A DNA stretch of 64,000 nt from Dipetalonema caudispina (taxonomy: Eukaryota; Nematoda; Chromadorea; Rhabditida; Onchocercidae): positions 1-64,000 of the forward strand of contig JABVXV010000288.1 of NCBI GenBank assembly GCA_013365325.1, read 5' to 3'. How positions within the stretch are numbered: position 1 is the first letter of the stretch; the number at the start of each line of letters is the position of its first letter. The position numbers and the translations under genes are program-made. Shown in pieces: positions 22,155 to 34,927 of this stretch. The notes beneath the pieces are model-generated. The model had not been told where the DNA came from. It made no database searches and saw nothing but the letters and a program-made list of their open reading frames with translations.

Positions 22155-23173
22155 ATGTTCATTTTTTTCACAACAATATTTTTTGCTCTACTACCATGTA
22201 CAGGTACATTTTATTCTTCTAAAAATTTTTTTTTTCATTATTTTTTTTTTGACAAAAATAATCATTGTTTCATTTTTATCACAAAAATAGGAAATCTTCC
22301 TTTAGTTTCAATTTAAATTAGTAGAAAATGCAAATTTGATCGTTCGTTTTCTTTCAAATTATTCGAGAATTATTTGATAAATTTTTTGCAATAACTTTTA
22401 AAATTTGAATCAAATTTTCAGTTACTCATTGGCATTGTATTTTTTGCTATTATCCTTATAATCCACAACCATATCCCTACATATATCCAGATTATTATCC
22501 ATCAATTATTGTTACTCCTGCTACACCTATTCCGTATCGATGTATGTTATTGTTTACTTTTTTAAAAATTTTCTTTTTCTAAATTGTAATAAACTTATCA
22601 ATTTTCTTTTAAGTGAGAAAAAACAAAATTTAATAGAATTTTCCAGCTATTGGTCCATGTATAAATGGTCAATGTCCAACAGGATATGGATGCTATAACT
22701 CACAATGTGTGCCTGTGTCCAATAATTGTAAATGTTTTAGTTGTATTTATTAAAGAATTAATTCGTTATTTTATTATATTTATTTGAAATGATGAATTAT
22801 CAAGCATATAGATTAAGCATATTTTTTTGTACAGTTTATTTAATTGGAATCGAAATAATAGTATTCAAGTAGTTAAATTCAGGGGAAAATTATAAACGTA
22901 TAGCGCTTAAATGATATTTAAATGATTAACTTTGATTTATATCAGTTAACAGTTAGGCATATCATTATAACATTCACATTACGAATCAAATTTCGAAATG
23001 TCCCTTACCTCCTTTTCTTGATTATACAATTCTCAAGTTTTTTTTTTTTCTCTCTCTCTCTCTCTTCCTAATGATAAGAATATCATTCTTATAAATTTCC
23101 GATTTCAGATGGGCCATGCATCAACAATCAATGTCCAATGGGATTTTGCTACAATGGCCAATGTGTGGGATAA
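22155..23173 (+). CDS. Small secreted protein with Tyr/Pro-rich linker and two CC-type cysteine repeats
   Basis: Too small and split to appear as one open frame. Four exons: 22155-22203, 22422-22541, 22647-22727 and 23109-23173; all three introns are phase 1 and the product is 104 aa. Exon 1 is a signal peptide (MFIFFTTIFFALLPC). Exon 2 encodes a short Cys pair (HCIFCYYP) and a Tyr/Pro-rich linker. Exons 3 and 4 each encode one repeat, GPCINGQCPTGYGCYNSQC and GPCINNQCPMGFCYNGQC, matching the short nematode CC domain (four Cys, probably two disulphides). One repeat per phase-1 exon suggests duplication by exon tandeming. The second repeat is one residue shorter between Cys 2 and Cys 3. A candidate AATAAA lies at 23315-23320, about 140 nt after the stop. 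Function unknown; extracellular or cuticle/excretory roles are inference. Confidence 0.85.
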
Positions 23174-24599
23174 AATAATGGGATAGGACTGGGCCATGGA
23201 AATATTACAACAGTTTTTGATACAAACTGTTTGGTCGAAAGTATTTTATCCTGAATAACTGCCTTTTCCAGTAAAAAATTTGATTTTTTTCTTTTTGCAT
23301 CGAAAGAACGAATCAATAAATCTAATCTTAAAATTACATATTCACTGAAATTTTTGTGAATGTGTATTTTTTGGGATTTAAATCATTGATCGATTAAATG
23401 TATTTTTGCGATTAGAAAAAAACTTCAGTACTGTATATAAGCTTTAAGTGTTTTCCGAATTGTCAATTGCCATGAATTTCCGAAACTGTACTTTCATCTC
23501 AATGCTGATGTAGTCAATATTTTATTAGTTTAGACTGTAAAAATGAATTTTCATTTTGTGATCTTCATGATTCCGTAACGAATCAATTTGAACTGTAATG
23601 GAGATATTCGCAATAAACAGATACAGAATCTGTTTTGTCCAAAAATTCCAAACTTAATATCTATTTAGAAAAGTGAATATCATTCATCTCAGAATCTTTG
23701 TGCTACATCTTGAAATACTACATTCTTTGATTCTGCGATGATAAAACATTCATCAGTAGGTGAAATTAAACAAAAGAAGAAAATCCATCATTAAAAATGT
23801 TACAGTAAACTTGCTGTTCTTACTTAAATTTGCAATTCGTGCGAACTGTTCAATGCATTGACCAAAACTTTCAACCTTATTTATCAAAATTTCCATCCAA
23901 TAATCATTTTCCCTGAACCACACTTTAACATTTAATGAAAGGAAAATTTTACGGAGAGATGAGTAATCTTATTTACTTTTCCTTCTCGTAACGATTTAAA
24001 TGAATGAAAAAAAAAAAATGAAAAAACAAAAGAGAAATAGGAATGGGTGCGTATATAGATACGGTGACAAATATTCTTGGGTAAAATAAAATTCAATGTG
24101 ACAATAACGTCAAACTTTCCCACAAGTATTTGAATTCCATCTTAAACTTCCGAAGTTTTCGATAAATATTGACATCAGTTAATGCAAGGGACACTTTGTA
24201 TGGGAGAGAGAGTGAGAGAGATACATACATTTATATGTCGTTGAAACTTGTACTCATTAAGGAATCAAGAAATAAGATCAAAAATGAAAAATAGTCATAA
24301 CGTAAACACCGCTGCCTGAGAAGTCAAAGAATGGAAAAGAAAATTTAAAAAAGTCATCCAATTGCAACGATGAAGTATTTTTTTAAATGGAAAAGTTGTA
24401 CAAATATATTGATTAATGGGCAGTTTTACCTGCTTCGTTTACTTCCACTAAATTATCAGTCGAATCTTTTTCTGCAAGCTTAGCAAATGCAACAGTGTAG
24501 TAAATGAGCTAAGTGACAAGAGGAAATGAAATCGGATAGCAAATTAAATTGCGAAATGATTGATTTATCAGATGAATTAATTTTCTTCTTTTTTGTTCC
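23174..24599. other. Intergenic between convergent CC-domain gene and elongase 1
   Basis: 1.4 kb of AT-rich sequence with a poly(A) signal candidate AATAAA at 23315-23320 for the plus-strand gene. No exon recognised. Confidence 0.55.
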
Positions 24600-25989
24600 T
24601 CATTGTTGAGCTTTCACACTCTTTTTATGCTCGATATATTTCTTTCCACCATTTGCATAATAGGAAACGTAGTAGAAGCGTATCCAGAGTACCAGATAAG
24701 TCACTTCCATCAAAGTGCCAAGCGCAAAACCTCGCAACGTAACAGCATAGTTATTTGTTGTGGTGAGAGCAAGAATAGCCAAATGTATCATTACTACATG
24801 TGTTATGGCAAACTGTAATGTTAAGTCATTAGAATGTTGCCATAAGTATTATTACTCATTTAACAAGAAAACAGTTCCCAGAACAAATAGCTCTTTCTCC
24901 ATTGTTTTCAAGTTTCATTACAATAATTTACAATGAGATTCGAAAGATAAATAAGCAGTAGGCTTAAAATAAACAGCACTCAGAAAACGTTAACAAGATG
25001 AAATTAACAAACAAACCTGAATGATCTGACCAAAGGTTATGAACTGGGCGACCTGTGGTGGAACACGTATACGAAGCGATCGCAGCATGTAATAACTGAA
25101 AAAATCGGAAAATATGAGTGAACATAACATAGGGAATTTAATTTGAAATTTCAAGTATCAAATTCAGTATTTGACATCACACTATTCTTTCAACTTAGAA
25201 ATGCAATTTATTTGGAAATTAAATTTCCAAATACATCCCCATAACTGTCCTAAACTATCTATAGCTACAGCAATACTAAATATTTATTTCTTTGAATAAA
25301 TACAAATGTTCAATGTAATGATTAATAATACTTACCTGTACATGAAGGAATGCACAATGAAATTGAGCCAAACAACCCAAATCATGTAAGCATTTTTATT
25401 GGCATATGTAACGATTGCGAAGTATCCCGTAAGCGCATGATGATACCAATGCATCAACATTAGTGGACGTTTCCTCAATACGATAAATATCGTATCAATA
25501 AGTTCCGGAACTTTTGAGATGATCCACAAGAAAGTCCAATATCCAGCAACATCATCAGTGAAGCACGGTCCTATTTCAGTGAAAGTATCTAAATAATAAA
25601 ACAAATTTGAAACGCATTAAGAGATGATATTAAGAAGTATGCTTTATCTTTCGAAATAATAAGGAGTAAGAGAAATCCTATCGAACAACCAATGAAACAA
25701 TCAAATTGTTATATGAAAAATGCTAACTAATATATCCTTTAGTAGCCATTTGTTTGAGAAAAACAGGCGTTATTTTAGCAACACCAAGAATGCTGAAAAC
25801 AGCCAGCAAAGCATTCCAGATAACAAGCGGTTGTTGCAAATCGTATGGTTTTCGATCACGCATCGCATATTTGATGACAAAGATGGTGACGACATATGTT
25901 AATGATATATTCAACACAGTCCATTCCATTTGCGATGCCCATTTTCGTGCTGGTTCAAATTCGAATTTGGAGCCAAATATAAATTCCAT
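24600..25989 (-). CDS. Very-long-chain fatty acid elongase (ELO family), copy 1
   Basis: ER-membrane 3-ketoacyl-CoA synthase that condenses malonyl-CoA with long-chain acyl-CoA. Four exons: 25728-25989, 25336-25588, 25017-25095 and 24600-24812; 268 aa, the normal ELO length. Family motifs are intact and in order: SKVPELIDTIFIVLRKR (KxxExxDT), HWYHH catalytic box, NFIVHSFMYSYY, and ITFGQIIQ (TxxQxxQ). The N-terminal part (LQQPLVIWNALLAVFSI) and the HWYHH spacing are closest to the ELOVL3/6 branch, which favours saturated or monounsaturated chains; the substrate is inference. The C-terminus is Lys-rich (GGKKYIEHKK) but is not a strict KKxx signal. An acceptor (ctgttacag) at 26011 leaves a 21-nt leader, consistent with SL trans-splicing or a 5' intron. 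Confidence 0.96.
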
Positions 25990-26635
25990 GATACTCTAAT
26001 TGATTGGTCCCTGTAACAGAAAAAAAAAAAAAAAAAAGAAAGGTAGAGTATAAATGATGCTAAATTTTAGTCCAAATGAATCATTCGAATGACATTTCAC
26101 AAATTTTAACAAATTATCTCTATCACATTGTATCCAGAGATCAACGATCATTTTGCACATTCAACTCTTCCACTGGTTTTATCGCAAACAAAAAAGAAAA
26201 AAAAAAAAAAGTTTCACTGTTGCTGATGTTTCAACAACATTAATATCGACAAGAAAGGGATCAAACCAATTAGAGAGGTGACGAGAGAGGGAAATGAAAA
26301 AAAGAAAAAAAGAAAAAAAAAAAAAAAAAAGATGTCTGTATATTATTGCAAGAGATATTTAAAATGGAAATCTAACTGCAAACAAATTGTTTTAATCTTT
26401 CCATTTCCTTCCTTTTTTTTTTTTTTTTAAATAAAATATATAATAAATAAAAAAAAAATTGTAATAAAAGCAACGTTTCAAACCAATATATTACACAAAT
26501 AATATTTGTATATAATATGAAATTATATATATATATATATACATAAAGGCATAGGAGGTACATACCATCATCATCATTGCCAAATATCATTGATGATAGT
26601 AGCACTATCATTTTTCCTTGCATATTAATGCTACC

Positions 26636-26682
<47 letters not shown>

Positions 26683-26928
26683 CAAGAGGAAGAAACTTTC
26701 AAAAGGCAATTTGCAGAAAAACTGCAAAACTTTATATGGTACCAACATTTTCCTTATCAGTAAAGAAAAAAAGAACATAATTAACGAACTAAATGATCTC
26801 CGCCTCTTCACTCCTCCTTTTTTCTTTTTTTTTTTTTTTTTCCTTCCATCTTTTTGTTATCAGTTTATAAAGGTATGAAAAAAAAAAAAAAAAAAAAAAA
26901 AAAGAAAAAAAAGAAAAAAGGGAAAATA

Positions 26929-26960
<32 letters not shown>

Positions 26961-29900
26961 GAAAAAAATTGAAGTATGAGTAAAATAATGGAAGACATTA
27001 ATGAAATAGGTGGTGTATATTTGATGTGATCGGTAAATCAAATATTTTAAATGATGATAAGGCTTAGGAATGTGATAGATTTTCACTGTAAGCAAAATAT
27101 ATATCATATTATCATATTATATGCACTTCTTTTTTTTCACTTCTACTCTTTAAATCTTATCATTCGTTTCCTCTACTTCAAAGCAAATTGTCTTTCTAAC
27201 AACTTTATATAGATCATTCCAGAGTGAGGAAAAAAAAAAAAAAAGAAAAAAATAAAGCTTACAAATAGCTCATTCTTCCCTGCTAATCTTCTTCTGTAGA
27301 TCTTCATATAATTGGATCATGATCAGAATATGCTTATCAAATCTACCTATCAGCAGTAATCGTCACATATATATGCTCTTTTATACTTTATTATATCGGA
27401 AATATGCCCTTATTTATGTTTCAAAATCAAAATGAAGCATAAAATACGATAAAATAGGAGAGAAACGGACCAAAATATTTTCAAGAATTGTTCAGATTAA
27501 TTTCATTTCTATTTATTTAAGTAACTACAAGGATTACATAATTAGAATAGTCTATGCAATTAATCTGTCGTATCTGAAGTCATAATTGTAACAATATTTT
27601 CCACATATCTAACATTCAAATTCTTTCGCAAAGTCTAGAATTGCCACATATTTTCAAACCAAAATTGTATTATAAAAAATTTAAATTTAATTAAAAATCA
27701 TGGGGAAGAAAAAGAGAGAGAGAGAGAGAAAAAGGAAAGGAGGGGAAAGGAAGAGAAAACCAACAAAAAGCAAAAGAGATTTGTTGAACGATACGATACG
27801 CTCAACTTTTAACCTAATACACAAAATCCTATTTTTAACTTAAAAAAATGGAAAAACTCCAATTTTACATGAATTACAAGATCATTTCTCTTTCATATCT
27901 GCAATAAATGAATGAAATCATTTCATGAAAATGAATCAAATTTGTAATCTTCTTCTAATATAACCTTATCATACCTGTATCAATTCATCTTATTCCCTAA
28001 TGATATCACATTTATCACAAAAAAAAAAAAAAAAAAAAAAAAAAATGTTAAAGTTAGCAAATATTTGATGATGAATTTAAACAACAATTTATTAAGCAAA
28101 TGATATTTCAATACATTACAATATAATAAATGATGCCATCCCTATATACCACTGTTTCCTATCCCTATCTATCCTTTTCATCTATCATTAAATAATTTTG
28201 GTGAGATCAAAAATCGATCGGAATGGCAAGCACAGCTGCCCTTTTTCATCCTCTTTTCCTCTCTCCCTCCCTCCCTCTCTCTCTCTCTCTCTCTCTCCCT
28301 ATGTCTTTTTTTTTGGGGCTAAAATTACGAAAGCTTTTGAGCTTAAAAATGTTTAGAAATACCTTTACCACATTTTCATTTATTACATGCAAGAAGTAAA
28401 TGTTAACAAACTTGTTTGCAAAAAAAAAAAAAAACGTCAAAAATTTAACAAATGACAAAATGTCACATTTTCCTTTTTTTTTTTTTTTCCTGATACGATA
28501 TTAAAAATGTAAAAAGTAAGAACTAATTGATTAATTGTCCAAATTAACATGATAATAATATGATGATAAATTATATGTGATCATGATGAATGCAAGATAA
28601 TAGAGGTAAACTAGAAAATATAAAGTAATTTATCCATTTTTTTCATAGGAAATGATAACATTTGGCTATCAACAAAAATGGGAAAGCAACTTTAAATTGA
28701 ATCTATATTAGCAGGAAATTCACATTTGAAAATTAATTGAATTTCTCACTATGATGAAAATATCAATATTAATGTCATCTGAAAAACATCAAAAATGCTT
28801 TATGATCAATGACAAACTGGAGCAATCTTTCCTATATTACCTCCATTATAAAACCTGAATGGAATGAAGTTAAAAGCATGACAAACTGATATGTAATTCA
28901 CTCAAACCGGTTTCCGGGCAAGAGACAAGTCTAATTTACCTTCCAAAAAATGTGACTGCAAATTAACAAGTGGTTTTTGATCCATGCCACAATTCTGTGA
29001 ATATAAGAGACCTTCTTTACTGATGATTACCCGGAAATTCATTAAGAATGTTCAAGGACAAGATTCCTCTTCCACCTATCTTCTTCAATATCACTTCCCC
29101 TTTTATCCAAGAATAAATTGCATTACCCAGGATAAAGTTAGCTTATTCATTAGCCAGTTGTATTTCATGGAAGAAAGTTTAGAAAATCTCATCGACTTCT
29201 CGAAAGATATGATTTCACAAAGCTTTATCCAAACGGATTTTATATGTCCAACTTTGAAATACAACAGTGCCAATCATAACAAAGGAAATAATGCGACAAG
29301 TCCGTTAACATCGTTATATTTCAAGTTTTTAGAAAAAAAAAAAAAAAAAAACAAGATAGAAGTAGCATATTTTCTCTTTCTAATGGGGCAATAGTGCAAG
29401 AATATCAGCGTATCAGTCAAAGTTATCCAAAATTTGATGACAGTGATAAAAAGAAACAATAACTGCTTCACTTTGATATGCAGCAGGAGAAAAAAGGCAA
29501 GAAAAATTCAAGTTACAATGACCTTGGAAAGGAATGATATCAGTGCAACAAATGCGTTGTAGTAGCAGAATTACTCCAATGTATAATCGATATAAAACAA
29601 AGTGCTAATCAGTGATGACAAGAAAATAAAACGGAAGAAACTAGTGATAAGCGGAAATGAAATTAATTCAAAGAAAACTGACTCAGTGATAGACAATGAA
29701 ACCCATGCATACTCCATTCCTTTCTCACAATTAAACTTTCAGCTGATTGAACAACTTTGAAATGGACTACAACGATCATAAGACAATATTCCAAAAGAAG
29801 GAGCAGAAAATTTCTCTTGAATTTAAATTCTCAACCAAAAAATGTAAGATGCTTTTACCTTCCCCTCAAACTTTCAGTAATTTTGTAGCAAAACAATGTG

Positions 29901-30483
29901 GTGTACTGCATCATATACAAAATGCTGACACAAGTAGCACACTAAACCACAACAGATACTCCACAGCAGGTGAAGACACGACAGAAGAACAACAATAAAG
30001 GTTGAGAGAGCGAAGAAGCATCTGACCTCAGCCAGTATTACGAAAAAACTCCTCAGAAAATGACCTAAAAGATTTGCTTGCAAATTACCTCTATCTAATA
30101 ACAGTATTTCTGGGATAGCACTGTAATACCATACTACCTTACTTTACCTTCTTCATGAAAAGCAATAAATCGGCTCCTTCATTCCCATTTCCACTGATCT
30201 ATAAGAGTTACTTCTCCTACATTCGTTTTTAGTATCTAATAATATTCAGAAACCTGAATTATCATAATCAACCGATTCTAAATAATGGTGAATTTCACAA
30301 AGCCCAATAAAAAAAATCCCGGGATTGATTCCAATCTATTCTTCGTTTAATATGAAAAAAAGAACTAAACTTTTAGCTGCGCAACTAGTGAATCCATTTA
30401 GATTTAAAGGACCACAATTTATAGGCACAAAGAATCATGGGGCAGTGCCCAAAAAAAAGGATAGAACAAAAACATCATCGATC
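25990..30483. other. Intergenic between the two elongases; heavy homopolymers
   Basis: 4.5 kb. It contains long A runs (26639-26672, 26880-26955, 28020-28045), an AT microsatellite (about 26525-26541), GA/CT runs (27714-27729, 28258-28298) and an unassigned 136-codon open frame at 28984-29394 (+). I recognise no gene. The 21 bases next to 25989 are the leader of elongase 1. Confidence 0.55.
28984..29394 (+). other. Unassigned open reading frame, coding status doubtful
   Basis: 136 codons starting MPQFCEYKRPSLLMITRKF, in a patch of more complex sequence than its surroundings. No signal peptide, membrane segment or known motif. The last fifth reads through an A run. In a window of this length and base composition an open frame of this size can arise by chance, so I do not call it a gene. 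Conservation in related filariae would decide. Confidence 0.2.
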
Positions 30484-32041
30484 CTAATCTTCTTTTATCA
30501 CCATTTTCTCTTCTTTGAATTTCTTTCCTCCGCCTTTCACGTACGACTGATAGTAGAAATTAGCAAAAAGTATAACGTAAGAAATTTCCATTCCCAAACA
30601 GAGCAAATATGTACTTAACGTTCCATCGACAGCTTCACCAATAGCCATCAAATAGCCAACATGCATAAGAATAAGCAACGTTATAATGAACTGTAGCATT
30701 TGCATGGACGTAATATTACGTGCAATAGTTGCCGGTACACGGATATGGATTGATCGGAGAAAATAGTAACTGTAAAGAAAAGAAAAAACAATGAGCCATT
30801 AATTATAAAACATATGGCGAGTAAGAAAACCTGCAATACTTATATGAAAATAAAGTACAGAAAATTTTTATTACTATTATTATATTTATGATGACACTTT
30901 GCTTTCTGCATTTATTCTGGATGTCGACTTATCTATTTAAAAAGATAAGCGCTTAGGAATGAGAAGTTATATGGATTTTGCATCCTTGTGAAATTAAAGG
31001 AAATGATACACTTGAGATACGTAAGATGGAAACATTACCAGCTGCTTAGATGATGCCAAAGTCAGCTGATGGTAAACGACTTTCTGTAACTTACCAACAA
31101 TAAAAATAGCTCACCTATACATAAAACTATGAACTGTGAAATTCAACCATATAATCCAAGTGTTGTATGGCGTATGCTGGCTGTAAGAGATGATACCGTA
31201 GTTGAGGGTTAAAACATGATGGTACCAATGTAGGAAGATCAAAGGCTTCTTGCGTAATACAATCAATATTGTATCACCAAGCTCTGCAAATTTCGATAAG
31301 CAAAACAACCATGACCAATAGCCACTGGTTCCTTCGAAGAAAGTGCCGATTTTCGTATATGATGCTACAATAGAAATTAATTCGGAGGTTTAAACACGCC
31401 ATTCAGCTATGATCTGATATGTTACAACTTATTTATGCCACCACAATAGTCGATAATCGTGAATCATATATCTTACTGATACCACAATTATGCTTATTAA
31501 ATTAAGTAAAAGCAATGATTCACTGATTGCATTGATTATGCAATAATTGAACAGTCGATTTACACTAAGCAAAGTTGAAAAGTAGATAACAATATGCTGC
31601 TTTATTGCAAAAAGCAAAAGTAAGCGTACCAACAAGACCATGATTGTAAATTTCCGAAAAGAGAGCAATAGATGTGAAAAATGATCCAAGTACGCTAAAA
31701 ACTGCCAACCAGGTATTCCAAAAGTTCAACGCTGCGGTAAGCTGAAACATTAAAATCTACATTTGAAGATCTAGCAAAAATTTTTTCCTCCCAATAAATT
31801 ATTATCAATTGTATTTCTTTTAGTAATTAAATTAGCATCGACTAAACATAGCTGGGATAATCATCCTAAAGTGACAAACCTGAAATGGTTTAAATCGAGT
31901 CATCACAAGCTTGATGGAGAAAATGGTAATCACATACAGCACAGAAAAGTATATTCCAACATTACGCAACGTTCCGGTGTAACGGACTGCTTCATCATAT
32001 CGAAATGGTGCTGTGAAAGCGATACGTTTCAACTCATCCAT
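30484..32041 (-). CDS. Very-long-chain fatty acid elongase (ELO family), copy 2
   Basis: Paralogue of the neighbouring elongase, same strand, 4.5 kb apart. Four exons: 31880-32041, 31630-31741, 31115-31364 and 30484-30769; 269 aa. All ELO motifs are intact: SKFAELGDTILIVLRKK, HWYHH, NFTVHSFMYSYY and ITSMQMLQ. Two introns sit at the same positions and phases as in copy 1 (before the FTEIG/YTKIG segment, phase 1; within HSFMYS, phase 2). Copy 2 has a private phase-0 intron after RFKPFQ and lacks the copy 1 intron after GQIIQ. The C-terminus is charged (GGGKKFKEEKMVIKED) with no strict dilysine motif. Substrate specificity cannot be read from the sequence. Confidence 0.96.
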
Positions 32042-33413
32042 ATCTAAATATTATGATCAGTCAGCATCCGAATTAATCAGAGATATTTAGTATAACGCAA
32101 CGGCTAAAACATACATTTCATGAAATAACATGAGTTAATTATAACATAATGGCAGATGTGGTACACCTTGTTATGATATTCAGGAAATCTTAGAAAATTA
32201 CACATACCTATTGATATTCGAAATGTACAGTGCTTGAAATCAGTAAAATATCCTCGCAATCAACAAAAATAGGTATCATTAAAATGGTTATTCTAAATAT
32301 TTAAAAAGTTTCTGTAAAAACTTAGGAAAGATAGAATCAATAAAATGAAAATCTTCTATCAGTAAAGTGTATCATTAGCATTAAACTAACTTGTTAAAAT
32401 TTCCACATAAATCTTTGCAGTTTTTCCTAGCAAAAAAAAACTTGCTACATTTTTAGACTCTTGTAAGTCACCGGAAAGGTTCTTAAGTGTTGTTTAATCC
32501 ATAAGACAAAAAGTAATCAATACGATATTGTCATATCGTTTCTTTGACACTATAATATCACAGTTACATATTTTTTTGTGTGGAAGAAGGACAAAGATCA
32601 TCAAACACTGTACTATTTTACAAATATATTGGAAGAATGACCTCGAATTGCATTAATGCAGGACAATAAAATAAATTATACAAATTAATCATCCAACTAG
32701 CTGACGGCTAAATTTGAAAATCTGACAATTGTTCGACTTACAGTGTAACCACTCCAAAATCTACTCGAGAACATTAGTAAGGGACATTACACCAGCAACA
32801 TTCATTTCGTGCAATCATTTAGGTTTCATTTTTGGTCCTGACCTTTGACCTCTATGCAAAAAACTGAAGAAATAATTCTGCATTGAAAAAATTGTCGGAA
32901 AAGACTAGAAAACGAAAAGAATGAAAAGCCTGATTGTCATAAACGAAAGGTGACAAAAATGAAGGGAATGAGGAAAAGGAGAGGGATAGGGATAGGGAAA
33001 GAGAGGGAGAGAGAGAGAGAGACAGAGACAGAGAGAGAGAGAGAGAGATAGGAAAAGAAATGGAAGATGAGTCAACAATTCACCGATACTTCCTTATTTA
33101 CCACTGCACTCCCAGTACTCTCAATACTACTACCCTTCTCTTATCAGCGACACGCTAACTACCATAGAATTTGGAATCACTAATAGTTCAACAACGACCT
33201 TCCCATTCGTACTATTTAACATGATAAAATTGCCATAAAATGCTCCACTCTTCACAAACATCTATCATCAGTTACGAAATATGCAACTATTATTATCACT
33301 AGGCTTATCACTACATGTATAGTAGGTGTCATTTTTTTTTTTTTTTTCTACAAAATAATTCGATTTCTCATTAAAATTAACACTGAACTCATTAACTTAT
33401 TGCTTGCAGCGTG

Positions 33414-33492
<79 letters not shown>

Positions 33493-34927
33493 GTGTGTGT
33501 GGGTATCTGGGTATGCTCCATCCAGAACTGTAGCACAATATTCTCGTTTGTCTTAATCCTCATAAGACATTTATGCTATCTTCCATCTAACGCTCTGAAA
33601 GAACTTTGCAAAAGAAAAAATCTTTTCCAAGGCTAAGAATTTATACTGACCCAAAATCCACTGAAATAACAAACATTATGTAATTCAAGTGAAATTTCAA
33701 AAAAAAACATAGTAGTGGGAATGCATACACATCCCGACCCAAATGACACATCACTTTTATCGAAAATAACTTTACGGAGTGTGACAAATTGAAAGATCTT
33801 TTCCTTCCTTTTTTTTTTTTTTTTCGTTAAATTCACATAATATGTTCACAGCAACACAAAGTAGAAGGGAATAACTGATGCGTAGTAGTAGCAGACAAGA
33901 ACTGCAAAATGAACATAACGGTAAAGAAAAATTAAAAATGAAGTTATCAGTGAATATGAATATGACATTCTCGAAATGCTGTAATACCACGCGAAATAAG
34001 GCACTAAGCTATTGTGCACATATTAGTTTAGCATTTCCCTTCAGGTGATTAATATTAATTTTCAAATGAATAAAGCAGAAGAACTGAAGAAATTAATGAT
34101 CTAACGGATTAAGTGATTGATGACTGGCATTCGCCAGCCTTCATCACGGAGACCATGTATATGCGAAGATACATCAGTATGGGCACAACGTACTCACCGG
34201 GATTACCAGAGAATCCCGATACTACTGATAATGTTCAAATCAAATTGGTCTTATCTTACAATAGACAATTCTTCAGAAAAATAGAGAAACAGAAAATAAA
34301 ACCAAAAATAACAAAAAAGGCAAATAAACTGGTCAAATCGTCCATAAATTCGGTACATCTTCAACATAGGCTTTAAATTAAAAAATAACACAACCAGATG
34401 ACAACTTTACTACTCAATTTCTTTTTCCCTGAAGCCAAAAAATGAGTTAAACAAGGACAGAGAGTAAACAACAAATATAAAGCCAGCCACAACACACTAT
34501 GACTGAAGTAGCTAAAATTTTTTAAATGACATGAAAAAAAGCACTTCACTGCAAGACGGAAAACATGCGCCTATTATCAGAAGGTACTGTGACAGCAAAA
34601 GGTTTAATATATTACATGCAGTCATTTATTTTAAAGTCTGTTTCAGTATTGAATTATCCGGCAAACATGGGAAGACATCGTTCAACAGAAAGACGTATAG
34701 ATCGTCTGTTCCGAATCATCATTGTCACCTTGTTCCGGATCAGAAACAGCACACAAAACAACATTAACGGAAATCAGATAATGTAAATGATGATCAAAAT
34801 ACATACTTTCCTCCTACTTATTGCATTGAAACGAATAGTCTTTGTGTTAGAAAATGGTGTAAATATGGGATGTATCTTTCGGCTGCACTGTCAATACAAA
34901 GGAAATTTGAATTTATCTACCAAGATA
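32042..34927. other. Intergenic, microsatellite-rich
   Basis: 2.9 kb between elongase 2 and the 3' end of the TraB-domain gene. It contains a GA array (about 32998-33048), a (GT)n array (33416-33500) and a T run near 33333. Open frames made of His-Thr or Cys-Val repeats are products of the GT array. No gene recognised. Confidence 0.6.
33416..33500. repeat. (GT)n dinucleotide microsatellite
   Basis: About 40 GT units with one GC interruption near 33487. Likely to be length-polymorphic. Confidence 0.97.

Noticed and set aside
26608..27107. Phe/Lys-rich open frames between the elongases
   Set aside because: Products of long A/T homopolymers.
33348..33636. His-Thr and Cys-Val repeat open frames
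   Set aside because: Both strands of the GT microsatellite.
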